Shown: in pieces, positions 26,712 through 37,057 of the stretch
How positions within the stretch are numbered: the stretch's first letter is position 1
Layout: each line of letters starts with the position of its first letter
NCBI RefSeq assembly: GCF_012912135.1
Contig: NZ_QMEB01000002.1
Location: forward strand, 1-64,000
Direction of reading: 5' to 3'
Origin: Brasilonema bromeliae SPC951
GTDB taxonomy: Bacteria; Cyanobacteriota; Cyanobacteriia; Cyanobacteriales; Nostocaceae
Length of the DNA: 64,000 bases
Notes under the pieces: generated by a model
Told to the model about the DNA's origin: nothing
Database searches by the model: none
The model's input: only the letters and a program-made list of their open reading frames with translations
Program-made: the position numbers and the translations under genes

Positions 26712-28007
26712 CTACTGCGCATTTACTGGGCGAGGTCCAGGTTGTACTGTGACTTGCACAGTTGTGTCATTACGTTGCAGTTGCATTTGCACATTTGCCC
26801 CAACGCCACTTTTATCAATTATCTGCTGCACTGTATCCGCAGTGGTAACAGATTGATTGTTGATTTGTTGGATGACATCTCCTGGACGTATTCCGGCTTT
26901 GTCAGCCGGAGAACCAGGAAGAACGCGGACAATAAGAATACCTTGGTCTGCTTGCACGCGGACGTTACTATTTGACAGGCTGTTAATCCGTTGCTTAAGT
27001 TCAGGTGTGAGGGATACCATCTGAATCCCTATGAAGGGATGTTCAACTTTACCCTGAGTAATTAATTGCTGGGCAATTCGTTGAGCAGTATCAATGGGAA
27101 TCGCAAAGCCTATTCCTTGAGCGCCCTGGATAATAGCTGTGTTCATCCCAATAACTTGACCACGAGCATTTAGCAGTGGTCCGCCGGAGTTTCCAGGATT
27201 AATGGCTGCATCAGTCTGAATATAACCAACCCGGTTATTTGATGCACCGATATCACTAATAGAACGATCCGTTGCACTAACAACGCCTACTGTTACTGTT
27301 TCTTGCAAACCTAAGGGATTACCAATTGCGATCGCCCACTGTCCTGGCTTAACTTGCTGAGATTTTGCCAGTTCTACAGTTGGGAGGTTATTTACTGGAA
27401 CTTGCACAACCGCAATATCAGTCAATTTGTCTTGTCCCAAGACTTTTCCTTCAACAGTACGACCGTCGGACAATGATACCGATACTGTATCAGCATCATT
27501 GACAACGTGAGCATTTGTGAGAATCTGTCCATTAGCATTAATCACAAAACCAGAACCAACACCACGCACCACTTTCTCTTGAGGCTGTGCTGGTATCTGC
27601 CGACCAAAAAACCGTTGATAGAATGGGTCATTTAAGATCTCTGGGACTTGGCTTCTGACAGTTCTGGAAGTATTAATTTGCACTACCGCAGGTTCAACCT
27701 TATTTACCACAGCAACTACAAAGTTATTATCCTCTGGAGTTGGTGTCAGAGGACGGTTATTTGGAGTAGCAGACTGTTGGACTGGTTGAGCATTAGCAGT
27801 ATTAGTCTCCCGTGAAGGTTGCACGTTTCTCGATGAGTTTATTGAGCAGCCACTCAAAAATGCTATTCCTACTCCAATAAGTGGTAGGAATAAGTGAGTT
27901 AACGATTTTTTTTCAGAGATTTTGCCGAGTTGATTTATTTTTTTATCTAGTGCATCTATCTTTAGATTGATCAAATTTTGATTCTTCTTTGAGCGTATTC
28001 TTTTCAT
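26712..28007 (-). CDS. htrA: HtrA/Deg-type serine protease with PDZ domain
   Basis: A 431-aa trypsin-like periplasmic or membrane-attached protease. The catalytic triad is H167 (LTNAHVV), D197 (DKLTDIAVVQV) and S274 (NPGNSGGPLL). A C-terminal PDZ domain follows (HPFIGIQMVSL ... GSPADKAGIRPGDVIQQIN). The N terminus has a hydrophobic segment ending LSGC54, a possible lipobox, after a longer-than-usual basic leader. It resembles the cyanobacterial HhoA/HhoB/HtrA group, which degrades or refolds damaged envelope proteins. The starting ATG gives a 40-residue leader; a later start is possible but no better ATG is seen before the signal segment. Confidence 0.93.
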   Translation of the reverse strand: MKRIRSKKNQNLINLKIDALDKKINQLGKISEKKSLTHLFLPLIGVGIAFLSGCSINSSRNVQPSRETNTANAQPVQQSATPNNRPLTPTPEDNNFVVAVVNKVEPAVVQINTSRTVRSQVPEILNDPFYQRFFGRQIPAQPQEKVVRGVGSGFVINANGQILTNAHVVNDADTVSVSLSDGRTVEGKVLGQDKLTDIAVVQVPVNNLPTVELAKSQQVKPGQWAIAIGNPLGLQETVTVGVVSATDRSISDIGASNNRVGYIQTDAAINPGNSGGPLLNARGQVIGMNTAIIQGAQGIGFAIPIDTAQRIAQQLITQGKVEHPFIGIQMVSLTPELKQRINSLSNSNVRVQADQGILIVRVLPGSPADKAGIRPGDVIQQINNQSVTTADTVQQIIDKSGVGANVQMQLQRNDTTVQVTVQPGPRPVNAQ

Positions 28008-28129
28008 TAGACTGTGTTTATCGAATATGTCAAACAGAAAATCCCTCTTTTTCTATGCTTATACCAACTCAAGCTTCTTGTCATCTATAATAAGAAAGCT
28101 ATTATTAAAGAATAATTAGTATTGTTAAA

Positions 28130-28162
28130 AGGGAACAGGCAACAGGGAATAGGGAACAGGGT
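28130..28162. repeat. GGGAACA short tandem repeat in 28008-28353 intergenic region
   Basis: Degenerate 7-bp units (gggaacaggcaacagggaat agggaacaggg) of the STRR class. Further along, cgttcttaagaacgggg forms a small hairpin near 28200. No gene is seen in this 346-bp gap. Confidence 0.75.
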
Positions 28163-28353
28163 GGTTATGTGAGGGGATTTAAAACCCGTCACTATCGCTC
28201 GTTCTTAAGAACGGGGCTTTGGATCCAAGTGGTCTCGGGGGTAGAAGCTGTAAGCAGCAACTATCCCAAGAGGAAAACAGCGCGCTCAGGTTAGGGTAGG
28301 GTGTAGATGGCTTAGATCTATTTATTATTTTCCCCTACCCTAGTAAAGTCAGC

Positions 28354-28593
28354 TTATCCAGCGGTTCGGCTTATAATACCGAGCTGACGATCCACAGGAT
28401 TAGAGTCGTCAGCATCATCAAAAGTCCCCGGAATGGGAACATCTACGTTTTCTTCATCATGAACAGAGTCATTCAAGTCATTCAAGTCATTCTTATTTCC
28501 AGAAGCTTCTTTATCTGGATTAGGGTTAATTACACTTGGATCAGCGCTTTCATGAACTGATAAATTAATGGGCTTGCGTGGTTCCTGAGTCAT
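28354..28593 (-). CDS. Small acidic hypothetical protein
   Basis: A 79-aa, Asp/Asn-rich, probably disordered protein (NKNDLNDLNDSVHDEENVDV) ending DRQLGIISRTAG. A small direct repeat (ttcaagtca) lies in the LNDLND part. There is no membrane segment or known domain. It stands alone between htrA and glgP with its own upstream region. It is moderately likely to be a real gene because codon usage is regular and a comparable ATG plus purine-rich leader (aaagaggcaaaa) precedes it. Confidence 0.55.
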   Translation of the reverse strand: MTQEPRKPINLSVHESADPSVINPNPDKEASGNKNDLNDLNDSVHDEENVDVPIPGTFDDADDSNPVDRQLGIISRTAG

Positions 28594-28770
28594 TTTTGCC
28601 TCTTTGTTAAACTTGCATAAACTGACTACTTATACAAGTTAAAACTTGGGCTGATGCTATTCCCTCTAGCAACAGACGTACCCTTAAGGAAGATATTTCC
28701 GGTATTCAAATATCAAAAGTGATTTGAAACCATCTTCATCAGGACAACCTTTCTTATTCTTAACCTTGAC

Positions 28771-28810
28771 TTCGTAATTCGTAATTACGTTGGTAAATAC
28801 GAATTACGAA
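28771..28810. terminator. Hairpin after glgP
   Basis: An inverted repeat (ttcgtaattcgtaatt / aatacgaattacgaa) starts 8 bp past the glgP stop on the minus strand. It is of the AT-rich TTCGTAATTC repeat class and probably serves as transcript end or mRNA stabiliser. There is no strong T run, so the role is inferred. Confidence 0.5.
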
Positions 28811-28817
28811 TCACTCA

Positions 28818-31454
28818 TTATTGACTATTAATGCTGGTTGTGCTGCGATGTTTTATAGCTGCATTCTCTTGTTGATCATCTTCTAAGATGACAGGTACGG
28901 GCTGAACGTGCCAAATATCTCGGGCGTACTCGCGAATTGTCCGGTCTGAGGAAAAGTAGCCCGTGCGCGCTGCGTTGAGAATTGACATCCTCAACCACTT
29001 GTCTTGATTGCGATATGCCTCACTCACCTGTTGTTGACACTCAATGTAGGACTGGTAATCAGCAAACAGTAAATAGTCATCCCGGTTTTTGAGAGATTCT
29101 ACCAGTGGTTTGAATAAATCCCTGTCACCTTTGGAGAAGTAACCGGATGCAATCTGGTCAATTGCTTGTTTGAGTTGAGGATTACTGTTGTAATAATCCC
29201 ACGGATGGTAGCCTTGAGCTTTCATTTGTGAAACTTGTTCAGTCGTCAGTCCAAAGAGGAAGAAGTTTTCGTGTCCGACGCGATCGCGAATTTCTATATT
29301 CGCCCCATCCAGTGTACCAATCGTCAATGCCCCATTCATGGCAAACTTCATGTTGCTCGTACCAGAGGCTTCCTTACCAGCAGTCGAGATTTGTTCCGAA
29401 ACGTCAGCCGCTGGATAGATGCGCTGTGCTAACGCTACATTGTAGTTTGCTAAGAAAACGACTTTGAGGCGAGATGCCTCCGGCACGCTACCGCGAACGC
29501 CTACATCCGGATCATTATTCACCACATCCGCTACTGAGTTGATCAACTGAATAATCAACTTTGCCATTGCATAACCAGGTGCAGCCTTACCAGCAAAAAT
29601 CACAGTTCGCGGTACAACATCCGCATGAGGATTCTGTTTGATTTGGTTATAAAGTGTAATTACGTGCAGCAAATTCAAAAGCTGACGCTTATACTCGTGC
29701 AGTCGCTTCACCTGTATATCAAACAGAGAATTGGGATCAACATGAATACCATTCGTTTGCAAAATGTACTCTGCTAAGTCCTGTTTATTCTCCTGCTTAA
29801 TTTGTCGCCATTGATCACGAAATTCTTGGTCGTCCACAAAAGCTTCTAACTGCTTGAGTTCTTCCAAATTTTTAATCCAACCCTTACCGATTTTATTTGT
29901 TATGTGGAGGGCTAGTTTGGAGTTGGCGACCAAAATCCAACGACGCGGGGTGACTCCATTGGTTTTGTTACTGAATTTTTCGGGAAACAATTCGTAGAAG
30001 TCTCGAAACAAGTCATGTGTCAGTAGTTCGGTGTGTAATGCTGCGACACCGTTAATAGCATGACTACCCACACAAGCAAGATGAGCCATTCTTACCCGTT
30101 TGTCTGCACCTTCTTCAATCAGCGACAGTCGGGCAACTTTTTCAATGTCTTGAGGATATTTAGCACGAACTTCGTCCAAGAAACGCTGGTTAATCTCAAA
30201 AATAATCTCCAAGTGTCGAGGTAGAAGTCTGCCAAAAATGCTTAAAGACCAACGTTCCAAAGCTTCAGACAGCAATGTATGATTGGTAAAACCAAAGGTT
30301 TTTTGGGTGATGTCCCAAGCTTTATCCCATCCTAGCTGGTGTTCGTCTACCAATAGCCGCATGAGTTCGGCTACACCAATGGTAGGGTGGGTGTCATTAA
30401 TTTGCAGGGCAAATTTATTGGGGAAATTGTCAAAGTTGTCGTCGTGTTGCAGGAAGTTGCGGATGATATCTTGCAGAGAACAGGAAACAAAGAAGTATTG
30501 CTGCTGTAAACGCAGTTCTCGACCTTGGTAATTATTGTCGTTGGGATAGAGAACTTTGGTAATATTTTCAGAGAAGACTTTATCAGCAACGGCATTGGCA
30601 AAGTCTCCACTGTTGAAAATCTGCAAGTTAAATTCATCACTCGCTTTGGCACTCCACAAACGCAGAGTGTTCACAGTGTTGGAGTTGTAACCGACCATTG
30701 GTGTGTCGTATGGTGTCCCTAAGACAGTTCTTTCTGGAATCCAACGCACTTGGTAGCGTCCCTGCTCATCTGTGAAAGCTTCGGTGTGTCCACCAAATTT
30801 AACTTCCATAGTGTAATCGGGACGAGGAATTTCCCAAGGGTTTCCAAAACGTAGCCAGCGATCTGGAACTTCCACTTGAGTACCATCGCGAATCACTTGC
30901 TGAAAGATGCCGTATTCGTAGCGAATACCGTAGCCAATGGCAGGAATTTCCAAAGTCGAGAGGGAATCTAGAAAGCAAGCGGCTAGTCGTCCTAAACCAC
31001 CGTTGCCTAATCCTGGTTCATCTTCCTGTTCCATTAAGTCATACAAATCATACCCTGACTCTTGCACTACTTGACGGGCAACATCATGAAGTCCAATATT
31101 TGTCAAGTTTTTGCCTAGTTGTCGTCCAATAAGGTATTCTGCAGACAGGTAGCAAACGACTTTGACATCCTTTTTAAAGTAGGTTTGCTCGACAGTCTTA
31201 AGCCAACGGTGCAGCAGGCGATCGCGTACAGTATACGCCAGTGCCATATAGTAGTCGTGTGCTGTTGCCCAACCTTTATCTTTTGCCTGAATGTAATAGA
31301 GGTTATCAAAGAAAGCACGTTTGAGGGTTTCGACGTCCATTCCCGTGCGATCGTCCTCCACTTGGATGGCGGCGTGTTCTGTACGACAAATGTGCTTTTT
31401 CCAATGAGGAATGTGCTTGCCATTGTGTTTTTTTAAGCCGTTGCCATTATTCAT
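28818..31454 (-). CDS. glgP: Glycogen phosphorylase
   Basis: This GT35 enzyme releases glucose-1-phosphate from glycogen. Conserved parts include [36 protein letters not shown] and the pyridoxal-phosphate site [23 protein letters not shown] 31454 ([10 protein letters not shown]) is preferred; the ORF runs on to 31565 with an unusual 37-residue leader. About ten extra residues ([10 protein letters not shown]) lie between NNDPDV and [11 protein letters not shown], encoded by a short palindromic repeat. The insertion is in a surface-like segment just before the cofactor-binding region and the rest of the frame is intact, so activity is probably kept. Confidence 0.95.
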   Translation of the reverse strand: MNNGNGLKKHNGKHIPHWKKHICRTEHAAIQVEDDRTGMDVETLKRAFFDNLYYIQAKDKGWATAHDYYMALAYTVRDRLLHRWLKTVEQTYFKKDVKVVCYLSAEYLIGRQLGKNLTNIGLHDVARQVVQESGYDLYDLMEQEDEPGLGNGGLGRLAACFLDSLSTLEIPAIGYGIRYEYGIFQQVIRDGTQVEVPDRWLRFGNPWEIPRPDYTMEVKFGGHTEAFTDEQGRYQVRWIPERTVLGTPYDTPMVGYNSNTVNTLRLWSAKASDEFNLQIFNSGDFANAVADKVFSENITKVLYPNDNNYQGRELRLQQQYFFVSCSLQDIIRNFLQHDDNFDNFPNKFALQINDTHPTIGVAELMRLLVDEHQLGWDKAWDITQKTFGFTNHTLLSEALERWSLSIFGRLLPRHLEIIFEINQRFLDEVRAKYPQDIEKVARLSLIEEGADKRVRMAHLACVGSHAINGVAALHTELLTHDLFRDFYELFPEKFSNKTNGVTPRRWILVANSKLALHITNKIGKGWIKNLEELKQLEAFVDDQEFRDQWRQIKQENKQDLAEYILQTNGIHVDPNSLFDIQVKRLHEYKRQLLNLLHVITLYNQIKQNPHADVVPRTVIFAGKAAPGYAMAKLIIQLINSVADVVNNDPDVGVRGSVPEASRLKVVFLANYNVALAQRIYPAADVSEQISTAGKEASGTSNMKFAMNGALTIGTLDGANIEIRDRVGHENFFLFGLTTEQVSQMKAQGYHPWDYYNSNPQLKQAIDQIASGYFSKGDRDLFKPLVESLKNRDDYLLFADYQSYIECQQQVSEAYRNQDKWLRMSILNAARTGYFSSDRTIREYARDIWHVQPVPVILEDDQQENAAIKHRSTTSINSQ
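29471..29503. repeat. Short palindromic repeat inserted in glgP
   Basis: The segment cgagatgcctccggcacgct accgcgaacgcc is the same class as repeats in devA and drmA. It adds [10 protein letters not shown] to the phosphorylase in frame. Confidence 0.7.
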
Positions 31455-31615
31455 GGTTACAATTTCCAAAGAGTCGTGACGAGGTGAAGTTACCACTGCA
31501 ACTTTAGAAGAACGGATAGATTTTTTACCTCTAACCAAGGAAACAATAGCGCAACGAAGTGTCAAATTGTTTTCAATGAAATTTTATGAGTGACAGCATT
31601 CTTAGAAATTTTGTT

Positions 31616-32914
31616 TTAAGCTTCTTCTCTAACCTTGGATATTAGGAAGTACTTTTGTAATATCTCCCCAATTAACAAAAACAAGACCCCACTCAGAATT
31701 CCTATTCCCATGATGTTCAATTCAACGCTACCAAATCCTAAAAAAGCAGGATTTATAAGTGTTATCAGGAGCAATGAAATAGACGAAAAACTACTTGTCA
31801 TTAAAGACAGCTTGACACTTGTTTTTGAGAAGTTATAGCGTCCCGTTTGAGCGAGCAAAAAAGCAACAAAAGGAGCAAACACCCCTCCTACATATGCTGC
31901 ATAAAAATACACAATTAAATTAACAATTTCCCCACCTTTCAAAGCAACGGCAAGACCAAACAGAGCATTTGCAGCAGTGACGAGTAGCCGACTCCAAACA
32001 GATGCAGGCAGAATGTTGAAGTCCAAAATAGTCTTGCTTTGCACTCGCAATATGCTGCTGCCAATACCCAGCGCTGGAACCAGTAAAGATATAATCAGAG
32101 CAATACCCAAAGGCTTGTCGGTACCACCGCCAACCCAGGCTAGGATAAATGGGAGAGTTTCTTTACCATCAATGCCAGCAGGGAAAATTCCTGCGTTATG
32201 TGCCGCTACAACAACTGTTGAAGGTAAAAAAGCAAGCAGTAGTAGCAAAATTGCGGCCAAAGTACACCCTTGATACAGACTGTTTACATCTTTTGCTTGG
32301 AGAAGAAACTGCTGATACTTCATATCTATAGGTACCAGCAGAATTGTAGACAATGAGATGCCCACTATAGTTGGCAAACTCATATGTTTGAGTGAGCTAG
32401 CAAATTCTATGGGCGATCGCACATAATCACCAAAACCATGTAACACCCACAATCCATAAACCAAAGCCAAAAAATTCAGAATCAGTAACCCTCGCAATAT
32501 CCAGCCTGCTTTTTCCATTGGGAGTAGGGAAATGATTGCAAACAGGATAGCCAAAACAACCATCGTCGGGAGAGTAGCTATTCCGAAGACCTTGAGGATA
32601 AATGCTCCAGAAATCAACTGAACAGCTTCAATGCCAATCAGCGATGACCAGGACATTAGGCTCACAAAAACTTTTACCCCATCTCCGTAGGCAGAACCTA
32701 GCAATGTCCAAATTGGCTCTGCTCGTTTCCAGTAAAATTTTGCCAGTCCTAAAAGAGCTATTGTACCCAAGCCAAGGGAGACAGTATAGAGACTGCCAGC
32801 AGCCCCTAAAGTTAGGGATTTCTCAGCGGTTCCCAAAAGAAACCCCAAACCGTAATGCGCGGATACCAGCAAGGCTGCTAGTGAAAAAGTATCCAGTCTG
32901 CGGTCAAAAGCCAT
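31616..32914 (-). CDS. Sodium:solute symporter (SSS)-type permease
   Basis: A 432-aa integral membrane protein with about 12-13 hydrophobic segments. The SSS/PutP-like pattern is visible in GTAEKSLTLGAAGSLYTVSLG near the N terminus and in the central GISLSTILLVPIDMKYQQFLLQAKD. It most likely imports a small organic solute with Na+; the substrate cannot be assigned. A small gene for an 82-aa protein ends 25 bp upstream on the same strand and may be in the same operon. Confidence 0.75.
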   Translation of the reverse strand: MAFDRRLDTFSLAALLVSAHYGLGFLLGTAEKSLTLGAAGSLYTVSLGLGTIALLGLAKFYWKRAEPIWTLLGSAYGDGVKVFVSLMSWSSLIGIEAVQLISGAFILKVFGIATLPTMVVLAILFAIISLLPMEKAGWILRGLLILNFLALVYGLWVLHGFGDYVRSPIEFASSLKHMSLPTIVGISLSTILLVPIDMKYQQFLLQAKDVNSLYQGCTLAAILLLLLAFLPSTVVVAAHNAGIFPAGIDGKETLPFILAWVGGGTDKPLGIALIISLLVPALGIGSSILRVQSKTILDFNILPASVWSRLLVTAANALFGLAVALKGGEIVNLIVYFYAAYVGGVFAPFVAFLLAQTGRYNFSKTSVKLSLMTSSFSSISLLLITLINPAFLGFGSVELNIMGIGILSGVLFLLIGEILQKYFLISKVREEA

Positions 32915-32939
32915 ATTGGCATCTGCTCCACAAATTTTT

Positions 32940-33188
32940 TTAAATTTCCCCGTGAATTTTAACTGGTTCGTGGCTAAACTTCATTAACTCGTAGAGATCA
33001 TAAGCATATAAATCTTCCTGACTTGGCTCGTCAGTTTGACTTGTTGCCACAATAGGGTCATTGTATGCTTTGGTTCTACCAATCAATAAAAGTTTTTTTC
33101 CTGCACACTCTCCAATTAACCTGAACTGATGATCTGGAAAGAAGTTGACTTCATCAGTATATAATGATGTCTGATTTTTGATTGGCAT
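32940..33188 (-). CDS. Small hypothetical protein upstream of SSS permease
   Basis: An 82-aa soluble protein (MPIKNQTSLYTDEVNFFPDH, QFRLIGECAGKKLLLIGRTK) with no known domain. A good ribosome binding site (AGGAGAAAAT) precedes ATG 33188, which supports a real gene. The 25-bp gap to the permease start suggests co-transcription. The function is not known; a regulatory or accessory role for the transporter is possible. Confidence 0.6.
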   Translation of the reverse strand: MPIKNQTSLYTDEVNFFPDHQFRLIGECAGKKLLLIGRTKAYNDPIVATSQTDEPSQEDLYAYDLYELMKFSHEPVKIHGEI

Positions 33189-33419
33189 ATTTTCTCCTGA
33201 ATTCTAAGAATTGCTGCGACTCGTTCAAATTGATTTTCAACCATTACGGGAAAGGATGCTGATTCTTTTGAGTAGAGGGAATTGCAAAAATAGAGATGCA
33301 CACAATTGTGATGTTTTTTGACTTTTGAATTGACAAAAGATACAGGATATTCCCTAAACGAAATCAACAGCCTCTTATGTCTACACTGCCAGTAGTGACA
33401 GCTATTCTAGTTAGGAGAA

Positions 33420-33575
33420 CCTAGGGACAACGGCTTGAAATCAGCTGATGTCACAGGTACTCCTTCCAATGCCGACGGAGTTAGCTGACGGGCTAAGACT
33501 GGAAGGTGTCTCTCCATTCAAGATTCGCCCCAATACATTGGTTCCTCCGCTTCTAACCCAGGTTAGAAGTTTTTC
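33420..33575 (+). ncRNA. Structured non-coding element ending in a terminator-like hairpin
   Basis: The 33189-33790 gap holds no gene, but this part contains several pairable blocks (gttagctgacgggctaag; ggaaggtgtctctcc with upstream ctccttcc) and ends with cttctaacc-ca-ggttagaag at 33550-33569 followed by TTTTT. That layout fits an attenuation-type leader RNA ahead of the antiporter remnant, or a transposon-end RNA. I could not match it to a named riboswitch. Confidence 0.35.
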
Positions 33576-33789
33576 AACAACTAGACTGGATTGAATTAGG
33601 CAAGTTTTACCCATACATTAACTAAAACTATACTGAAACGTCCAAACAGTCAATCCTTCTTTTGGTCTCACCTCAGGACGAGTGCTATTTAACAACTTAT
33701 CTGGTTAATATTTACGGTGAATTGTATTAAGAATGCTCTTATGGTGGATGCTTCGGTAATTGGTGAAGAAGTCATTACGGTTCGATTTA

Positions 33790-34140
33790 CCACTTGTGGA
33801 ACAATCTTTAACTTTGGTTCCTACCTACGCTACATATCTTATTGTTGAAGAGTTGGATGGTTCTGGAGTCATTGGGGTTGTGATTACAAGGTTGATTTTG
33901 CGCCATTTTGGTTCACGTATGGGCATGAACCCGCGTACTTGAGTTATCGTTATTGAGTTCTGGGAGTTTCTGACGTTTTTTGTTCACTCATTTGTCTTTC
34001 TCTTGATTGGCGATCAGATACGGTTTGCCAGTTTGGAGGAAAACTTAACAATCATTGCAGTGACAGTGGGGGTAATGATTTTGATTCGGGCAGCTGCAAT
34101 CTTGTCTTTGAGTCAGTTAAGCAATCTTCTACAAGCAAAA
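33790..34140 (+). pseudogene. NhaP/CPA1-type Na+/H+ antiporter, internal fragment
   Basis: In frame 1 the sequence reads LVEQSLTLVPTYATYLIVEE, RHFGSRMGMNPRT-stop-VIVIEFWEF and FVHSFVFLLIGDQIRFASLEENL. These are consecutive transmembrane parts of cyanobacterial CPA1 antiporters. A TGA at 33940 interrupts the frame without any shift, consistent with an Arg CGA to TGA change. Homology starts abruptly near 33790 and ends at SNLLQ, where a 7-bp tandem repeat array begins. Full-length proteins are over 500 aa, so this is a short remnant. Confidence 0.75.
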
Positions 34141-34150
34141 GAAACACCAT

Positions 34151-34193
34151 TTCCCTGTTCCCTGTTCCCTGTTCCCTGTTCCCTGTTCCCTGT
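34151..34193. repeat. TTCCCTG short tandem repeat array
   Basis: Six units of ccctgtt (ttccctgttccctgttccct) follow directly on the antiporter remnant. Same STRR class as at 28130 and 36846. Confidence 0.9.
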
Positions 34194-34349
34194 GTTTATT
34201 AGGAGAAGATTTGAAAAAGACAGGTAAATTCTTCTACATTTAGAATATTCGAGATATCTAAGAGACGTTTGTTTCTGATAAAATCCTTACGGTAAAGACA
34301 TACTCCGACGTAACATAACGGTCATAAAAGAGTTGTATCTATCGAAGTT

Positions 34350-35441
34350 ATGATAACAGCTAATGTTGACAATCCATTAGATCAAGACTCCTCTAATTGG
34401 TCTGCCTTGTTGCAGCAACTGTTAGAGCGTCAATCACTTTCGGTATCTCAAGCTTCTAACTTAATGTCTGGTTGGCTCAAAGAAGCCATTCCCCCTGTGT
34501 TATCGGGTGCTATTTTAGCAGCGATTCAAGCCAAGGGAGTGTCTGCCGAAGAGTTACTTGGCATGGTTGAGGTTCTATATTCCCAATCTAACAAACCAAC
34601 GCAACGAGATTCCATTGTTGGCACCTCACCACTTGTTGATACTTGTGGTACTGGGGGAGATGGAGCATCAACATTTAATATTTCCACTGCTGTTGCTTTT
34701 GTGACTGCGGCTGCTGGGGTAAAAGTGGCTAAGCATGGTAATCGTTCAGCATCTGGAAAAACTGGATCAGCAGACGTGTTAGAAGCTTTGGGTGTTAATC
34801 TTAAAGCAAGTCTGGAGAAAACTCAAGAAGCTGTGAGCGCAGTTGGCATGACTTTCTTGTTTGCACCTGATTGGCATCCTGCTCTCAAAGTTATCGCTCC
34901 TTTGCGAAAAACTCTGAAAGTACGCACAGTTTTTAATCTGTTAGGTCCATTAATCAACCCCTTAAAACCAACAGGACAGGTTATTGGTGTCAACTCTCCG
35001 GCTTTGGTAGAAACTTTTGCTAAAGTTCTAAATCAACTAGGGACTCGCCGAGCAATTACACTTCACGGACGCGAAAAATTAGACGAAGCAGGGTTGGGAG
35101 ATAAAACTGACTTGGCTGTGTTGTCAAATCAACAAATACACCTGCTCGAACTTTCTCCACAAGAGTTAGGCTTAAACCCCGCTCCCATTAGTGAACTACG
35201 GGGTGGGGATGTCGAAGAGAATGCAGAAATTCTCAAAGCTGTTCTTCAAGGTAAAGGGACTGGGCCACAGCAAGATGTGGTTGCTCTCAATGCAGCGTTT
35301 GCGCTGTATGTGGGCGAAGTAGTACCAGATCAAGGAGATGAGTATCAAACTTTTTCTCAAGCTGTTATTGTTGCCAAGGAAATTCTCCAAAGTGGACTTG
35401 CTTGGAAGAAGTTGGAACAGCTTGCTCAATTTCTTAAGTGA
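34350..35441 (+). CDS. trpD: Anthranilate phosphoribosyltransferase
   Basis: This 363-aa enzyme transfers phosphoribose from PRPP to anthranilate in tryptophan synthesis. Visible motifs are the PRPP loop [37 protein letters not shown], the anthranilate-site [19 protein letters not shown] and the [13 protein letters not shown] metal-site region. The length matches cyanobacterial TrpD with a short N-terminal extension. The gene stands alone, as trp genes usually do in cyanobacteria. Confidence 0.96.
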   Translation: MITANVDNPLDQDSSNWSALLQQLLERQSLSVSQASNLMSGWLKEAIPPVLSGAILAAIQAKGVSAEELLGMVEVLYSQSNKPTQRDSIVGTSPLVDTCGTGGDGASTFNISTAVAFVTAAAGVKVAKHGNRSASGKTGSADVLEALGVNLKASLEKTQEAVSAVGMTFLFAPDWHPALKVIAPLRKTLKVRTVFNLLGPLINPLKPTGQVIGVNSPALVETFAKVLNQLGTRRAITLHGREKLDEAGLGDKTDLAVLSNQQIHLLELSPQELGLNPAPISELRGGDVEENAEILKAVLQGKGTGPQQDVVALNAAFALYVGEVVPDQGDEYQTFSQAVIVAKEILQSGLAWKKLEQLAQFLK

Positions 35442-35469
35442 AAGATAATCTGCAAGAACGATAACATTT

Positions 35470-35498
35470 GTAGAGACGTCGCAGTGCAACGTCTCTAC
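35470..35498. repeat. GTAGAGACG palindromic repeat in the trpD-sensor gap
   Basis: A 10-bp stem (gtagagacgt / acgtctctac) of a common cyanobacterial intergenic palindrome lies 30 bp past trpD, where it may end the transcript. The rest of the 427-bp gap to 35868 is AT-rich and shows no gene. A sister copy is at 36983. Confidence 0.7.
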
Positions 35499-35868
35499 AC
35501 GCCTAATTCGGATAAAGCTATCACTGCAATCAATACCACCTTTGACCATGCAACTTATTGGTTGTTATAAAAAGTCATAAAAATTTATAAATCTTACGTA
35601 ATTGCTCGTAAATCATTCCAAATTTCCGTAAAAATTCAAACGGCTGTTGAGGAATAGATATAGAATAAATTCCATAAAATTTATAACAAGGAACGTTAAT
35701 GAAATGAACTACCAGATAGAAAGGAATTTTATTATTGTTACAAAAAGCATTGCTTTTTAAATGATTTAAGCATCTATTGGAATTAAAGGAGTCTTTCTGG
35801 GCGCAATACTTTGTATCCCGAAAGCCTAAGTAAATACGCTTGATTTATATTAATGGTTTTCAAGAAAT

Positions 35869-36798
35869 ATGCTGAAACAATTTTCCTGGAATTTTAACAA
35901 TTTTCCATTAGGCAAAAAGCTAACTGTATTACTGCTCGTTATATTTATTGCAGGAATTACTCTGAGTGGTATAGCTTTGTCTGGGATCTTAAATTACAAA
36001 GCTCAAGATGAAGTGAGTTCAAATGGTAAATTGCTGTTCAAGACTATAAACTCTGTGCGTTCTTACACAAATGATGAAGTCAATCCCGAGTTGGAAGCAC
36101 GCTTAGGAAAGGATGAATTTGCAGCACAGACTATCCCTGCTTACTCAGCACGGAAAGTTTTTGAAAAGCTACGAAATGAGGACGATGCCTATAAAGATTT
36201 TTTCTATAAGGAGGCGATGCTGAATCCGACAAATCCTCGGGATAAAGCTGATAGCGTTGAGACAGAACTTATACAAAAATTCCGTAAGGAGAAAAATCTA
36301 AAATTTTTGTCAGGATTCCGTTCTTTTGATCAAGAACAGTTTTATTACATTGCGCGTCCTTTAGCCATAACTGAATCTAGTTGCTTGAGATGTCACAGCA
36401 CACCAGATGTTGCGCCTAAGAAGATGATTCAGATTTATGGAACAGAACATGGATTTGGGTGGAAATTAAATCTGATTAATGGCGTTCAGATAGTGTCTAT
36501 TCCTGCTAGTCAAGTTTTCCAGAAAGCGAATCAATCGTTTTTATTGGTGATGGGAATTGTGACTATAATTTTTGCGATCGCCATATACGTCGCTAACTTC
36601 TGGCTAAAGCGATATGTTGTACAACCCATTAAGCGTGTCGTCCGTGTTGCAGAAGCTGTGAGTACTGGTGATATGGATGCAGAGTTTGAAAAAGTGGGTA
36701 ACGATGAAGTCGGCAGTTTGGTGGAAGCTTTTACACGCATGAAGATAAGTTTAGTTATGGCAATCAGGAGTTTTGAACGGTACCGTGGAGGAAATTAG
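35869..36798 (+). CDS. Tll0287-like heme sensor (DUF3365) with HAMP domain
   Basis: A 309-aa protein with an N-terminal transmembrane helix (LTVLLLVIFIAGITLSGIAL), a DUF3365/Tll0287-like PAS-type domain bearing a c-type heme site CLRCH (SSCLRCHSTPD), a second helix (FLLVMGIVTIIFAIAIYVAN) and a HAMP segment (VVQPIKRVVRVAEAVSTGDM). The heme domain would lie in the periplasm or lumen and could sense redox state or a gas. No output domain follows HAMP, so it may act through a partner. It is about 260 bp upstream of cas6 on the same strand; a functional link is not shown. Confidence 0.85.
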   Translation: MLKQFSWNFNNFPLGKKLTVLLLVIFIAGITLSGIALSGILNYKAQDEVSSNGKLLFKTINSVRSYTNDEVNPELEARLGKDEFAAQTIPAYSARKVFEKLRNEDDAYKDFFYKEAMLNPTNPRDKADSVETELIQKFRKEKNLKFLSGFRSFDQEQFYYIARPLAITESSCLRCHSTPDVAPKKMIQIYGTEHGFGWKLNLINGVQIVSIPASQVFQKANQSFLLVMGIVTIIFAIAIYVANFWLKRYVVQPIKRVVRVAEAVSTGDMDAEFEKVGNDEVGSLVEAFTRMKISLVMAIRSFERYRGGN

Positions 36799-36845
36799 TG
36801 AACTATAGCAATCCGATTTGATTAGCTGAATCACTCGTAGAGAGA

Positions 36846-36886
36846 GGGAACAGGGAACAGGGAACAGGGAACAAGGAACAGGGAAT
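36846..36886. repeat. GGGAACA short tandem repeat array
   Basis: Five to six units of gggaaca (gggaacagggaacagggaac) between the heme sensor and cas6. Same class as at 28130 and 34151. It is not a CRISPR array: the unit is 7 bp and has no spacers. Confidence 0.9.
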
Positions 36887-36982
36887 AAAGGTGTACCTAG
36901 CTAAGCAAAAATCTGCGGAGGAGTCCTATATATGTTTACTGATTGTTGAGAATTATAGCGGTTTGAAATTGCGTGCAATACA

Positions 36983-37009
36983 GTAGAGACCGTACTATAC
37001 GGTCTCTAC
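36983..37009. repeat. GTAGAGACCGTA palindrome upstream of cas6
   Basis: A perfect 12-bp stem (gtagagaccgta / tacggtctctac) with a 3-nt loop, ending 48 bp before the cas6 start. Sister of the palindrome at 35470. Confidence 0.75.
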
Positions 37010-37057
37010 ACACCGTTGTATATTTGATTCAAACGAGAATCGCTATAAAAATTTATA

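Noticed and set aside
31115-31436. ORFs on both strands (102 and 105 aa) within the glgP 5' region
   Set aside because: They overlap the conserved glgP frame, with no family resemblance.
28130-36886. Regular repeat arrays that might be taken for CRISPR (28130, 34151, 36846)
   Set aside because: Units are 7 bp (gggaaca/ttccctg) with no spacers; they are cyanobacterial short tandem repeats. No true CRISPR array is visible anywhere in the window.
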